Positions 1 to 7,294 of a DNA stretch of 42,048 nt are shown here, one piece after another. The DNA comes from Laspinema sp. D2d (GTDB lineage: Bacteria > Cyanobacteriota > Cyanobacteriia > Cyanobacteriales > Laspinemataceae). A model generated the notes under the pieces. That model saw only the letters and a program-made list of their open reading frames with translations. It did not search any database and was not told the DNA's origin. The position numbers were made by a program, and so were the translations under genes. Numbering within the stretch: position 1 is the first letter of the stretch; every line of letters starts with the position of its first letter. The stretch spans positions 1-42,048 of the forward strand of contig NZ_JAMXFC010000047.1 in assembly GCF_025370755.1 (NCBI RefSeq), in the 5' to 3' direction.

Positions 1-1
1 A

Positions 2-442
2 GCATTCTGGCTATATGGGATAGTTGAACCGGAAACAGGCTGGCACTTTACCCAAGAGTACGAAAAGCTTAACAGTAGAAACTTTCAAGCCTTTATTGAT
101 GCAATCTCTGAACAACTCGGTGATACCATTGCGGTGATTCAACTAGATGGCGCATCCGCCCATAGAGCTAAAGCCTTGGAATGGCCTGAGAATTTAATTC
201 CAGTGTTTCAACCGCCTCACAGTCCCGAACTCAATCCGATTGAGAGGCTATGGGAATTCCTCAAGAGCCTCTGGAAAGGGGAGAACTTTGCCTCGCTCCA
301 GGAGTTACGCGAGCGTGTGACTAAAGAACTAGAAATGCTCACCCCAGAACAAGTCCAATCTTTAACATCTTACAACTTTATCCTCGATACGTTATTAGCT
401 ACTAAGTTTGAGCCGACTGAGTTTCATCTTGTGCAGGCTTAA
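2..442 (+). CDS. IS630-family transposase, C-terminal part (cut by window edge)
   Basis: The frame is open from the left edge to a TAA at 440-442, so the 5' part lies outside the window; a GTG at 134 is only an internal codon. The translation has the DDE layout of IS630/Tc1-mariner-like transposases. A strand ending in the second catalytic Asp reads IQLDGASAHRAK, and the typical third-acid motif reads PPHSPELNPIERLWEFLK, with the catalytic Glu in NPIERLWE. These enzymes cut and paste their element into TA dinucleotides. No frameshift is visible here, but intactness cannot be judged without the left half. No terminal inverted repeat could be defined downstream. Next to it is a broken ISL3-type gene, so this is an insertion-prone spot. 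Confidence 0.82.
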   Translation, partial: AFWLYGIVEPETGWHFTQEYEKLNSRNFQAFIDAISEQLGDTIAVIQLDGASAHRAKALEWPENLIPVFQPPHSPELNPIERLWEFLKSLWKGENFASLQELRERVTKELEMLTPEQVQSLTSYNFILDTLLATKFEPTEFHLVQA

Positions 443-575
443 ATTTAATTGGTATAACTTATAAGTATTATAATGAAAAAGCTGATAAAAGACGTAGCCG
501 AAAGTTTTCAAAATTTCTAAATCCATAGCCTTGTGCCGTGGCTCTTCGACGACACTAAAATTGCAGCCGGGGGAC

Positions 576-785
576 CTATAAATAAGTGATTTTCTCAAAA
601 CAAGGAAGGTCTCGTACTACGATTGGACGATTTTGATTGATTTCGGTGGTATAACTTTGACATACAGGACAGTATGTTCCTAAGTTGGTCAATTTAATCT
701 TTATGCAAATCCCATCTTCTAGCATTGTAAATTCTCTAACGGTCACTTCAGGTAAGCCCAGTATTAAATTGAGATGATTTTCCAT
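576..785 (-). pseudogene. ISL3-family transposase, N-terminal fragment
   Basis: This 69-codon fragment has the start of an ISL3-type transposase: a short lead-in beginning MENHLNLILGLPE, a strand-rich stretch, a CPVC zinc-knuckle half and the typical VRDLPCFEK segment. Full ISL3 transposases have around 400 residues with a DDE core. Here the frame stops right after the N-terminal zinc-binding region and no DDE domain follows on the minus strand, where the IS630 gene lies instead. The likely reading is a truncated remnant left after insertion or deletion. Assignment rests on the zinc-finger/VRDLP pattern only. Confidence 0.6.
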
Positions 786-1224
786 AAACCGAAGCTCAAA
801 AATTTTTAGGGTGAAATGGGGAGTTCCACAAAACAGCTAAATTTTATCAGTTTAGGGCTTCACTTTAAGTCAGGTAACTAAATTTAATGATTTTTTCAAG
901 ATTTGGCCGAGTTATAAGACTTTTTTTTTAGCATGAGGAGCTATAAGGCTTCATTTATATAGGTTTTAGCTTCTAATTTTATGCGCCGACTCATAGTTGA
1001 TTAGATAAATTTATCAACACAAGTCCTGAAGAGCCGACCCCAGTTATCTCAAATCCGCTTATCAGCTAGGGAAAAAACCCCTTTTAATTGGCGCAAGTGA
1101 TGACAATACGCCCAACCGGGCGATCGCCCATCAAACAAAGACAGTTCAGCAGGGAGTTTAATAGTTCCAGTTCACCCAGTATAAGCATTTCATCCCCTTA
1201 TGACTCGCAACCCGCTAAGTAGCG
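786..1224. other. Gene-free stretch between IS debris and the ATPase-nuclease gene
   Basis: No convincing gene is seen. The left half is AT-rich. The right half holds small dyads: GCCC-AACC-GGGC around 1110-1121, and CGCTA-AG-TAGCG at 1213-1224 directly after the stop codon of the neighbouring minus-strand gene, which may help end its transcript. The only minus-strand reading frame is about 33 codons near 1187 and resembles nothing recognisable. It may be eroded IS sequence. Confidence 0.5.
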
Positions 1225-3201
1225 CTAAAAGTAAATTTCTCCACTATCTAGCTTATCCTGAAGTTTATTTTTAACGTTGTTGGTTGAACCCAACCCCTGC
1301 AATAAATCATCTAAGTTTTTATATAAAAATTTAGGGCGGCGCTGGCTAATCTTTTCAATTGTATTTTTCCTCATACCACTACCCTTAAATGCTTGTATCA
1401 GGTCATCCAAACTGGCCGTATTAATATTAATTCCAGACTTTTTGATAAGGGTTTCTGGGATTTTGGGGGTAGATTCTACCTCGGTCGGGGTCACATCTAC
1501 CGAGTTGATTTCTTTTGCAGTTTCTGGATCGGTTGCTATAACCTGGGGATGGGAAGGCACTAATACCACCGATTCTATGTGAGTTAAATTGTTAGTAATA
1601 CCGGGTTCTAGCGGTTTTAAAACTTTCGATTTATCTCCTGAATTTTGTGATTGCATTTCTGGTTCCTTCGGTAAGGGATAAAACACAATCTCAGTATTTT
1701 TAATTTTCAGTTCAAGAAGATTGGGGCAGCCCGGAGCAAATAAGTAAGCTAAATCAGGGGGAGATTTTTTTCCATAAAACCGAACGTCAGCTAACCAGGC
1801 CTTAAATGTTGTAAAGTGGCTGGTTAAAAGCTCATAGTTTTTAGCTTCACCAAAGGCTTTGGCAATTACATCGCCATTATGCCTTAATTCGGCGTAACCA
1901 TCAAAATTGTGACCCTCTAAATTCGTTGTAGTTTGTGCTATGATAAGCTTATAGCCTTGTTTACCAGAGAACCGCTTCCATTGTTGATGCCCCTGGTAAT
2001 TGAAGGGACCACTAATCGGACTTGGTGCGTTCCCTAATTGTTGACTCCATTTTTGAATACAGAGTTCTTCTAGTTTAATTCGTGACTGAAATTCAAATTG
2101 GTTAAAGGATTTATCGTGATGTTTGAAATATTTTTGATGAATTTGTAAAACTTCACTTCCATATCGCTGACAAAATTCCCTCAAACTATTAAAATCTGTT
2201 CCAGCTTTTAAGTCAATACTCTGAACCTCTTTTTTAAATTCCGGAAAATCTTTATAGCCTTGATAGGCACTATAAAGCCGGTTATCAATTTTAGCGCGAA
2301 TTTCCTCACACTCTTGGTTTCTAAATCTAACTAATCGGATTTCTCCAGGATAAACTCGACTTTTTAAAGCTGGATTCTCCTTGATGAATTTTTGGACATC
2401 ATCGGATAAACCCGAAATATACAAGCCTAATGGTAACTTTCCTTGATAGTCATCTTCAATTTGGTTAATTAAATGCCGAAAGGTATTAACGGCATCTTTG
2501 GACCTCTCACTCTGATAAAGTGAATCTAGCTCATCAATCAAGAAAAATAAGTAAAATCCTTGATTTTTAAAGTGTTGGACTATTTCTAGAAACGTTTCAA
2601 GGAGGTCACAACCTGATTCAATTAATAATTTATCAAGTTTTGTTTTAACAGCGCCACTTTTTTTGGAAGTTACAATGAGATTAACCAAGTTTAGTTCTTC
2701 AGGAAATAATTCTTCCAAGGAACGGGCCGCTGATTGCTTAAAACGAGGTTCCAGAGTTTCAATTAATGCAATCTTAAAGACTTCACTAATCAAATGCAAA
2801 TAAAATTGACGGCTAAATCCCTGTGAGCTAAAACTGGTTAATAAGTTGTTTAAATTAGTATAAATTGGGATAATGATTCTACCTGTATCGGAATGATTGG
2901 CCTCCAGTCTTTGCTGAATATAATTCAAAATAGCGGTTTTTCCACTTCCCGCGTCTGCTGCAATCATTCTAAAGATAAAGTTTTGGTGCTGAAAACAAAA
3001 GTTCAAGTCATCTTCAATTAGCTCAGTAATCGTGCTAATGGGATAACCCGATAGACTCTCAGCTTGGTTACATAGAGGCCCTTCTGAACCGGGCCGCTTT
3101 ACTTCACGGTCAATCCAGATTTCCTCAACAAGCTTTAAACCCTTTTTAACTTGAAGAAGGAAATCGGTGATAGCTTGTTTTTGTCCTGCATTTTCTGGCA
3201 T
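1225..3201 (-). CDS. AAA/P-loop ATPase fused to a PD-(D/E)XK nuclease-like domain and HhH motifs
   Basis: The 658-residue protein is not a family I can name. Seen directly: a Walker A motif DAGSGKT at residues 83-89; a Walker B motif with a run of hydrophobic residues then LIDELDSL, Asp223/Glu224, resembling Orc1/Cdc6 or KAP-type ATPases; a second domain at about 410-510 with Asp434 in FDGYAEL, then Glu452-Ala-Lys454 in GEAKNYE, matching a PD-(D/E)XK nuclease centre; a low-complexity linker at about 512-588; and a C-terminal helix-hairpin-helix block at about 590-650 (INTASLDDLIQ, then a second copy starting NLDDLLQGLG) like the DNA-binding end of ComEA. Inferred role: an ATP-driven DNA-binding nuclease in defence or repair. 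The ATG lies 16 bases after the stop of the upstream winged-helix-like gene, with GGATGAG just before it, so the two are probably one operon. IS debris flanks the 3' side. Confidence 0.75.
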   Translation of the reverse strand: MPENAGQKQAITDFLLQVKKGLKLVEEIWIDREVKRPGSEGPLCNQAESLSGYPISTITELIEDDLNFCFQHQNFIFRMIAADAGSGKTAILNYIQQRLEANHSDTGRIIIPIYTNLNNLLTSFSSQGFSRQFYLHLISEVFKIALIETLEPRFKQSAARSLEELFPEELNLVNLIVTSKKSGAVKTKLDKLLIESGCDLLETFLEIVQHFKNQGFYLFFLIDELDSLYQSERSKDAVNTFRHLINQIEDDYQGKLPLGLYISGLSDDVQKFIKENPALKSRVYPGEIRLVRFRNQECEEIRAKIDNRLYSAYQGYKDFPEFKKEVQSIDLKAGTDFNSLREFCQRYGSEVLQIHQKYFKHHDKSFNQFEFQSRIKLEELCIQKWSQQLGNAPSPISGPFNYQGHQQWKRFSGKQGYKLIIAQTTTNLEGHNFDGYAELRHNGDVIAKAFGEAKNYELLTSHFTTFKAWLADVRFYGKKSPPDLAYLFAPGCPNLLELKIKNTEIVFYPLPKEPEMQSQNSGDKSKVLKPLEPGITNNLTHIESVVLVPSHPQVIATDPETAKEINSVDVTPTEVESTPKIPETLIKKSGININTASLDDLIQAFKGSGMRKNTIEKISQRRPKFLYKNLDDLLQGLGSTNNVKNKLQDKLDSGEIYF

Positions 3202-3217
3202 AATTGCTCATCCAAAA

Positions 3218-3805
3218 CTACTCAATCCACTGAAGATTTTTATCTTCTCGTCCTTGAACTGCTGAAATTAAGTTTTCTTCCTGTAGACGCTTGTAGTATC
3301 GCTGAACCAAGTCTTCTGAGAGGTTATACTCCTGAGAAAATTTCTGGAGAATCTCTTTTTCCCGCATCACATAAGTTCCGGCCAAAGACTGACGTTTCAA
3401 TTCTTCAAAAAAGAATTTCTTGAATTGTTCCAGAAATTCTTCAAAACCTAAATCTGTCTCGTGACTGATTTTTCCCATTCTACCGAAAGAAGCCGCAAGT
3501 TTTAGGCAAGCCATGAGAGCATTCACAACTCGGCTTCCTTTGACCGTCGTGAACTCATAGTCTGTAGTTTGAAGATTTGTAACTAATGCCTCTTTTCCCG
3601 AGAGGGAAACGGTCACACGCCGCAATTTGGGTGAGTCTAAAAATTTTTGTTCAAGTAACGACTCGCAGATAGTCCCGGCTTCAGTACGATAAGACTTAGG
3701 GAGATATCTTTTCACCGTACCCTGGGTGACAGACTTCTGTTCTTCTTCGGTATAAGCAAAAGCATACAGAAGATAGAGCAACTCTCCCGTGGATAAGTTT
3801 GCCAT
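3218..3805 (-). CDS. Double winged-helix-like protein, partner of the ATPase-nuclease gene
   Basis: This protein of 195 residues is not recognised as a named family. The frame opens at 3847, but the ATG at 3805 is preferred: GGAG sits nine bases before it, and the extra 14 residues look non-native. Two regions look like winged helices. Residues about 5-75 hold helices followed by a strand pair in RRVTVSLSGKEA. Residues about 145-190 hold REKEILQKFSQEYNL, then SEDLVQRYYKRLQEENLI, typical of a recognition helix and wing. The middle is helical (FEEFLEQFKKFFFEELKRQ). There is no catalytic motif. It comes first in a two-gene unit with the ATPase-nuclease. A DNA-binding specificity or regulatory subunit is the likely role (inference). 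Confidence 0.7.
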   Translation of the reverse strand: MANLSTGELLYLLYAFAYTEEEQKSVTQGTVKRYLPKSYRTEAGTICESLLEQKFLDSPKLRRVTVSLSGKEALVTNLQTTDYEFTTVKGSRVVNALMACLKLAASFGRMGKISHETDLGFEEFLEQFKKFFFEELKRQSLAGTYVMREKEILQKFSQEYNLSEDLVQRYYKRLQEENLISAVQGREDKNLQWIE

Positions 3806-3960
3806 GAAACTAGACTCCGATGTGTATTTTAGGCTGAGACAAGCCACAACAATTGGGATTATAACAGATCAGCCAGCTTATGAGTTCCTAATCTAGCAAT
3901 CCTACATGATTTGTAACAAAGCCAGCGAGCAAGATGCGATCGCACTCTGATTTAAAACTA

Positions 3961-3990
3961 AAACCCCGGTTGTTTAAACAACCGGGGTTT
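3961..3990 (-). terminator. Perfect palindromic terminator after miaB
   Basis: A 30-base perfect inverted repeat: AAACCCCGGTTGTTT followed at once by its reverse complement. On the minus strand, after the stem, the transcript reads UUUAGUUUUAAAUC, a U-rich tail. It lies 30 bases past the miaB stop, so it probably ends miaB and insulates the downstream winged-helix/ATPase pair. By symmetry it could also stop transcription from the other side. Confidence 0.75.
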
Positions 3991-4019
3991 TCCATAACTC
4001 ACTTATGTCGTACTCGCCC

Positions 4020-5384
4020 TTAAACCAGAGCGGGTTGAGGGACTGAAATTGCTTCGCCGGATAAACTGAAGGCTCGGGATTCGGTAATCTTAACTTGGAC
4101 TAACTGTCCCTTTAACTGATTGATATCCCCAGTGAAGAAGGTGAGGCGGTTGCCTCTTGTTCTTCCCATCACTTGCGTGGGGTCTTTGGCATTCTGTTCC
4201 TCGACTAGGACCTCTTCAATTCTTCCTAGATACCGCTCCGATCGCTCGGCGGCTTTGATAGATACTAAGTGATTCAACCGTTGCAGGCGATCGCTTTTCA
4301 CCTCTTCACTCAACTGATTCTCCCACACTGCCGCTGGTGTCCCGGGACGGGGGGAATAAGCCGCAGTATTGAGCATATCAAAGCTAATTTCTTCTAACAG
4401 TTTCAGGGTGTTTTCAAACTGTGCCTCGGTTTCCCCAGGGAAGCCGACGATCGCATCGGCACTGATAGAAGCATCGGGCATATAGTGGCGAATCATATCG
4501 ATAATTCGGCGATATTTTTCATGGGTATAACCCCGCGCCATTGCCTTTAAGACTTCATTATCCCCCGATTGAAACGGGATATGAAAATGTTCGCAAACCT
4601 TCGGCAATTCCTGACAAGCTCGAATTAATCTCTCGGTGAAATAGCGGGGGTGAGAAGTGGCAAAGCGAATCCGTTCAATTCCCGGGACATCATGGACGAA
4701 ATAGAGCAAATCCGTGAGGGTATGTAAATTCCGTCCCTCCGGTGTAGTTCCCGGTAAATCTCTGCCGTAGGCGTCGATATTTTGACCGAGTAAGGTGACT
4801 TCTTTGTATCCCTGGCGTCCGAGTTCTTCCATTTCGGTGCGGATCGCTTCTGGGGTGCGGGATTGTTCGATACCACGCACCGAGGGTACAATGCAATAGG
4901 TGCAGCGTTCGTTACAGCCGTAAATTACGTTCACCCAGGCGGTAACTTGGCTTTCCCGGCGCGGTTTGGTGATATCCTCCATGATATGCACCGCCTCGGT
5001 CGCTACCACTTGGTTCCCGGCGAACACCTGTTCGAGCAAATCCTCTAGGCGGTTGGCGTGTTGGGGACCCATGACCATATCTAATTCGGGGACCCGTCGC
5101 AGTAGCGCTTCTCCTTCCTGTTGTGCCACGCAACCGGCAACGATGAGGGTGAGGTTGGGTTGTTGGAGTTTGCGTTTCGCTTGCCTGCCTAGGTAGGAAT
5201 AAACTTTGTGCTCGGCATTATCCCGAATTGAGCAGGTATTGTAGAGGATGAGGTCGGCTTGGTTGGGGTCTTCGGAAAACTGGAACCCCATATTTTCCAG
5301 GATACCTGCCATGCGTTCGGAGTCAGCTTTGTTCATCTGACAGCCGAAGGTGGTAATGTGGTAACGACGAGGAATAGAGGACAT
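4020..5384 (-). CDS. miaB: tRNA-2-methylthio-N6-dimethylallyladenosine synthase
   Basis: Radical-SAM enzyme that adds a methylthio group to i6A37 of tRNAs reading UNN codons, helping codon pairing. All hallmarks are present in 454 residues, the usual length. The N-terminal UPF0004 domain carries three Cys for the auxiliary Fe-S cluster (C15 in [13 protein letters not shown]51 in [13 protein letters not shown]85 in [10 protein letters not shown]). The radical-SAM CxxxCxxC motif is C157/C161/C164 in [19 protein letters not shown]-terminal TRAM RNA-binding domain spans about 385-445. The ATG at 5384 begins [15 protein letters not shown], which fits the family. Transcribed alone, ending in the palindromic terminator. 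MtaB or RimO are unlikely because of the CQMNKADSE and CNERCTYC forms. Confidence 0.96.
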   Translation of the reverse strand: MSSIPRRYHITTFGCQMNKADSERMAGILENMGFQFSEDPNQADLILYNTCSIRDNAEHKVYSYLGRQAKRKLQQPNLTLIVAGCVAQQEGEALLRRVPELDMVMGPQHANRLEDLLEQVFAGNQVVATEAVHIMEDITKPRRESQVTAWVNVIYGCNERCTYCIVPSVRGIEQSRTPEAIRTEMEELGRQGYKEVTLLGQNIDAYGRDLPGTTPEGRNLHTLTDLLYFVHDVPGIERIRFATSHPRYFTERLIRACQELPKVCEHFHIPFQSGDNEVLKAMARGYTHEKYRRIIDMIRHYMPDASISADAIVGFPGETEAQFENTLKLLEEISFDMLNTAAYSPRPGTPAAVWENQLSEEVKSDRLQRLNHLVSIKAAERSERYLGRIEEVLVEEQNAKDPTQVMGRTRGNRLTFFTGDINQLKGQLVQVKITESRAFSLSGEAISVPQPALV

Positions 5385-5549
5385 AATGTGCTATTTTTCG
5401 CAAATGAACGGGCCTTTGGGGTCTATGTCAGTCTGGCCCTCGACCGGCTATGGGCAGCGCGGGGAAAGCCATGACTCGGATGCAAACATAAACTATTATT
5501 ATAAAGCTTGCTGTCAATTTTACCCACTAGGAATGGAAATCAAAATCCT

Positions 5550-6221
5550 ATGATTCAGGAGCGATCGCAATATAAGGAAACTTGGAACAACCTCGCCGCG
5601 AATATGGATGAGGCTAAACTCTATGTAGCCGGACATACGGATGAGGCCGAATTAGACCGTACAGGACTAAATACGGTGAATCGAATTGAGAATTTTATCG
5701 GCATCCAACCGGAAGATATTTGTTTAGAAATTGGTTGTGGGGTGGGTCGAGTTGGCAAGTTTTTAAGTCCGAAATGTCAAAAATGGATTGGCACCGATAT
5801 TTCGGCAAATATGCTCCAATATGCCGCGCAACGTCTGGAAGGATTGGATAATATTGAATTAATTGAATTGAGTGGGGTAGGATTACAAGAAATTGCGGCT
5901 CATTCCATTGATTTGGTTTACTGTACGGTGGTGTTTATGCACCTGTATGAGTGGGACCGTTATCAGTATTTAAAAGAAGCATTTCGCGTGTTAAAGTCCG
6001 GGGGACGCTGCTTTTTTGATAATGTAGATTTGACCTCCAATCATGGATGGGAGGTGTTTATGACGGGGTATTCTTATCCCCTTGACCAACGTCCAGCCTA
6101 TTTGAGTATGTGTTCGACGGGGGAGGAATTAGAAACTTACGCGAAGCGATCGGGCTTTGTCGAGATTAAAATCCATCGTTGGGGAGATGCGCGCGTCGGG
6201 GTTACAGGGATAAAACCGTGA
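5550..6221 (+). CDS. Class I SAM-dependent methyltransferase, substrate unknown
   Basis: A 223-residue protein with a Rossmann-type SAM-binding fold. Motif I is EIGCGVGRVG at about residues 60-69. The acidic end of strand beta2 is in WIGTDISANML, motif post-I is around the DLVYCTVVFMHL strand, and the later strand reads LKSGGRCFFDNVDL, as in methyltransf_11/25 proteins. The substrate cannot be told. An in-frame TTG exists at 5508, but the ATG at 5550 fits the fold better and is preferred; a weak AGGA lies 17 bases before it. It is divergent from miaB and 166 bases before mscS, so no clear operon. Small-molecule, quinone or lipid methylation would all fit. Confidence 0.85.
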   Translation: MIQERSQYKETWNNLAANMDEAKLYVAGHTDEAELDRTGLNTVNRIENFIGIQPEDICLEIGCGVGRVGKFLSPKCQKWIGTDISANMLQYAAQRLEGLDNIELIELSGVGLQEIAAHSIDLVYCTVVFMHLYEWDRYQYLKEAFRVLKSGGRCFFDNVDLTSNHGWEVFMTGYSYPLDQRPAYLSMCSTGEELETYAKRSGFVEIKIHRWGDARVGVTGIKP

Positions 6222-6387
6222 GGGAATCAATAGATAGAGCAGTTTCTGTACCGTATAAGTCCAGAAACTCCGATATCTCAGGATTATTCCCTAATTTCCA
6301 TCGAAGGGGTGGGGTTAAACCTACGCCTTCGAGAGTCCCCGGTATTAAACCCTGTGACGTTTTTGCACTTTTAAATCAGTCCTTAAT

Positions 6388-7275
6388 ATGAATCCCCTTT
6401 TTAAACAAATCCAAGCAACTCTGATTAACTTAATTGCTCAAGGAGTGGCACTGATACCAGCCATTTTAATTGCTTTGCTGGTGTTAGGTCTAACTTGGTA
6501 TGCTGCCAATATGGTGCGTCGCGTGACGATGGCGGCAGGACGGCGAATATTAAAGAATAAATCCCTCCGAATGTTAATGGTTCAAACGGCTTATGTCGCG
6601 GCATGGTCCGTGGGAATTATTGTAGCCTGTGTTCTGGCTTTTCCAGGTTTGGCCTTGGGCGATATTATTGGGTTACTGGGGTTAAGTTCCGTTGCGATTG
6701 GGTTTGCCTTCCAAGATATTTTTAAAAATTTCCTAGCTGGAATTTTACTGTTATTACAGGAACCCTTTAAACTGGGGGATCAAATTGTTGTGGAAGGATA
6801 TGAGGGAACGGTGGAGGAAATTGCGATTCGTTCGACGCAAATTCGCACCTATCAAGGGGAACGAGTTGTCATTCCGAATGCGGTGGTTTTTACGAATGTG
6901 GTGCAAGTTAAAACCGCGTTTTCTCATCGGCGCACGGATTTAGAAATAGGGGTGGATTATAATACACCCTTACCGCAGGCAGTCGATACGCTTTTAAAGA
7001 CGGTATCCCAAGTTCCGGGGGTGTTATCGAAACCAGAACCAGAAGTCGATATTGTGGGGTTTGGAGAGAGTTCAATTGATATGATGGTGCGATATTGGAC
7101 GGAACCGGAACGACCCTCAGTAAGACGGATTCAAACTAAAGTGGCGATCGCCTTAAAAGAGGCTTGCGATCGCGCCAATATCAATATTCCCTATCCTGTC
7201 CGCACCCTGTATTATTATGACCAAGAAAAGTTTGGCGATAATAGTCCCGTTTCCGGAAATGGCGATCGCACCTAA
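6388..7275 (+). CDS. Small-conductance mechanosensitive channel, MscS family
   Basis: Integral membrane channel that opens under membrane tension and releases solutes during osmotic downshock. The 295 residues match the compact MscS core: an N-terminal hydrophobic helix at about 15-37, a second around 65-90, and the pore-lining TM3 with Gly/Ala spacing in LLGLSSVAIGFAFQDIFKN. This is followed by the signature LLLLQEPFKLGDQI and the beta-domain segment VEEIAIRSTQIRTYQGERVV ending IPNA. The C-terminal alpha/beta domain follows, with a polar tail of about 15 residues. The gene faces the NACHT gene tail to tail with only 19 bases between stops. Confidence 0.93.
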   Translation: MNPLFKQIQATLINLIAQGVALIPAILIALLVLGLTWYAANMVRRVTMAAGRRILKNKSLRMLMVQTAYVAAWSVGIIVACVLAFPGLALGDIIGLLGLSSVAIGFAFQDIFKNFLAGILLLLQEPFKLGDQIVVEGYEGTVEEIAIRSTQIRTYQGERVVIPNAVVFTNVVQVKTAFSHRRTDLEIGVDYNTPLPQAVDTLLKTVSQVPGVLSKPEPEVDIVGFGESSIDMMVRYWTEPERPSVRRIQTKVAIALKEACDRANINIPYPVRTLYYYDQEKFGDNSPVSGNGDRT

Positions 7276-7294
7276 GTCCATAAAGGGGGGATTT

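Noticed and set aside
395-598. 67-codon minus-strand frame across the IS debris
   Set aside because: It overlaps the IS630 gene end and joins unrelated sequence; no transposase motif could be found in it.
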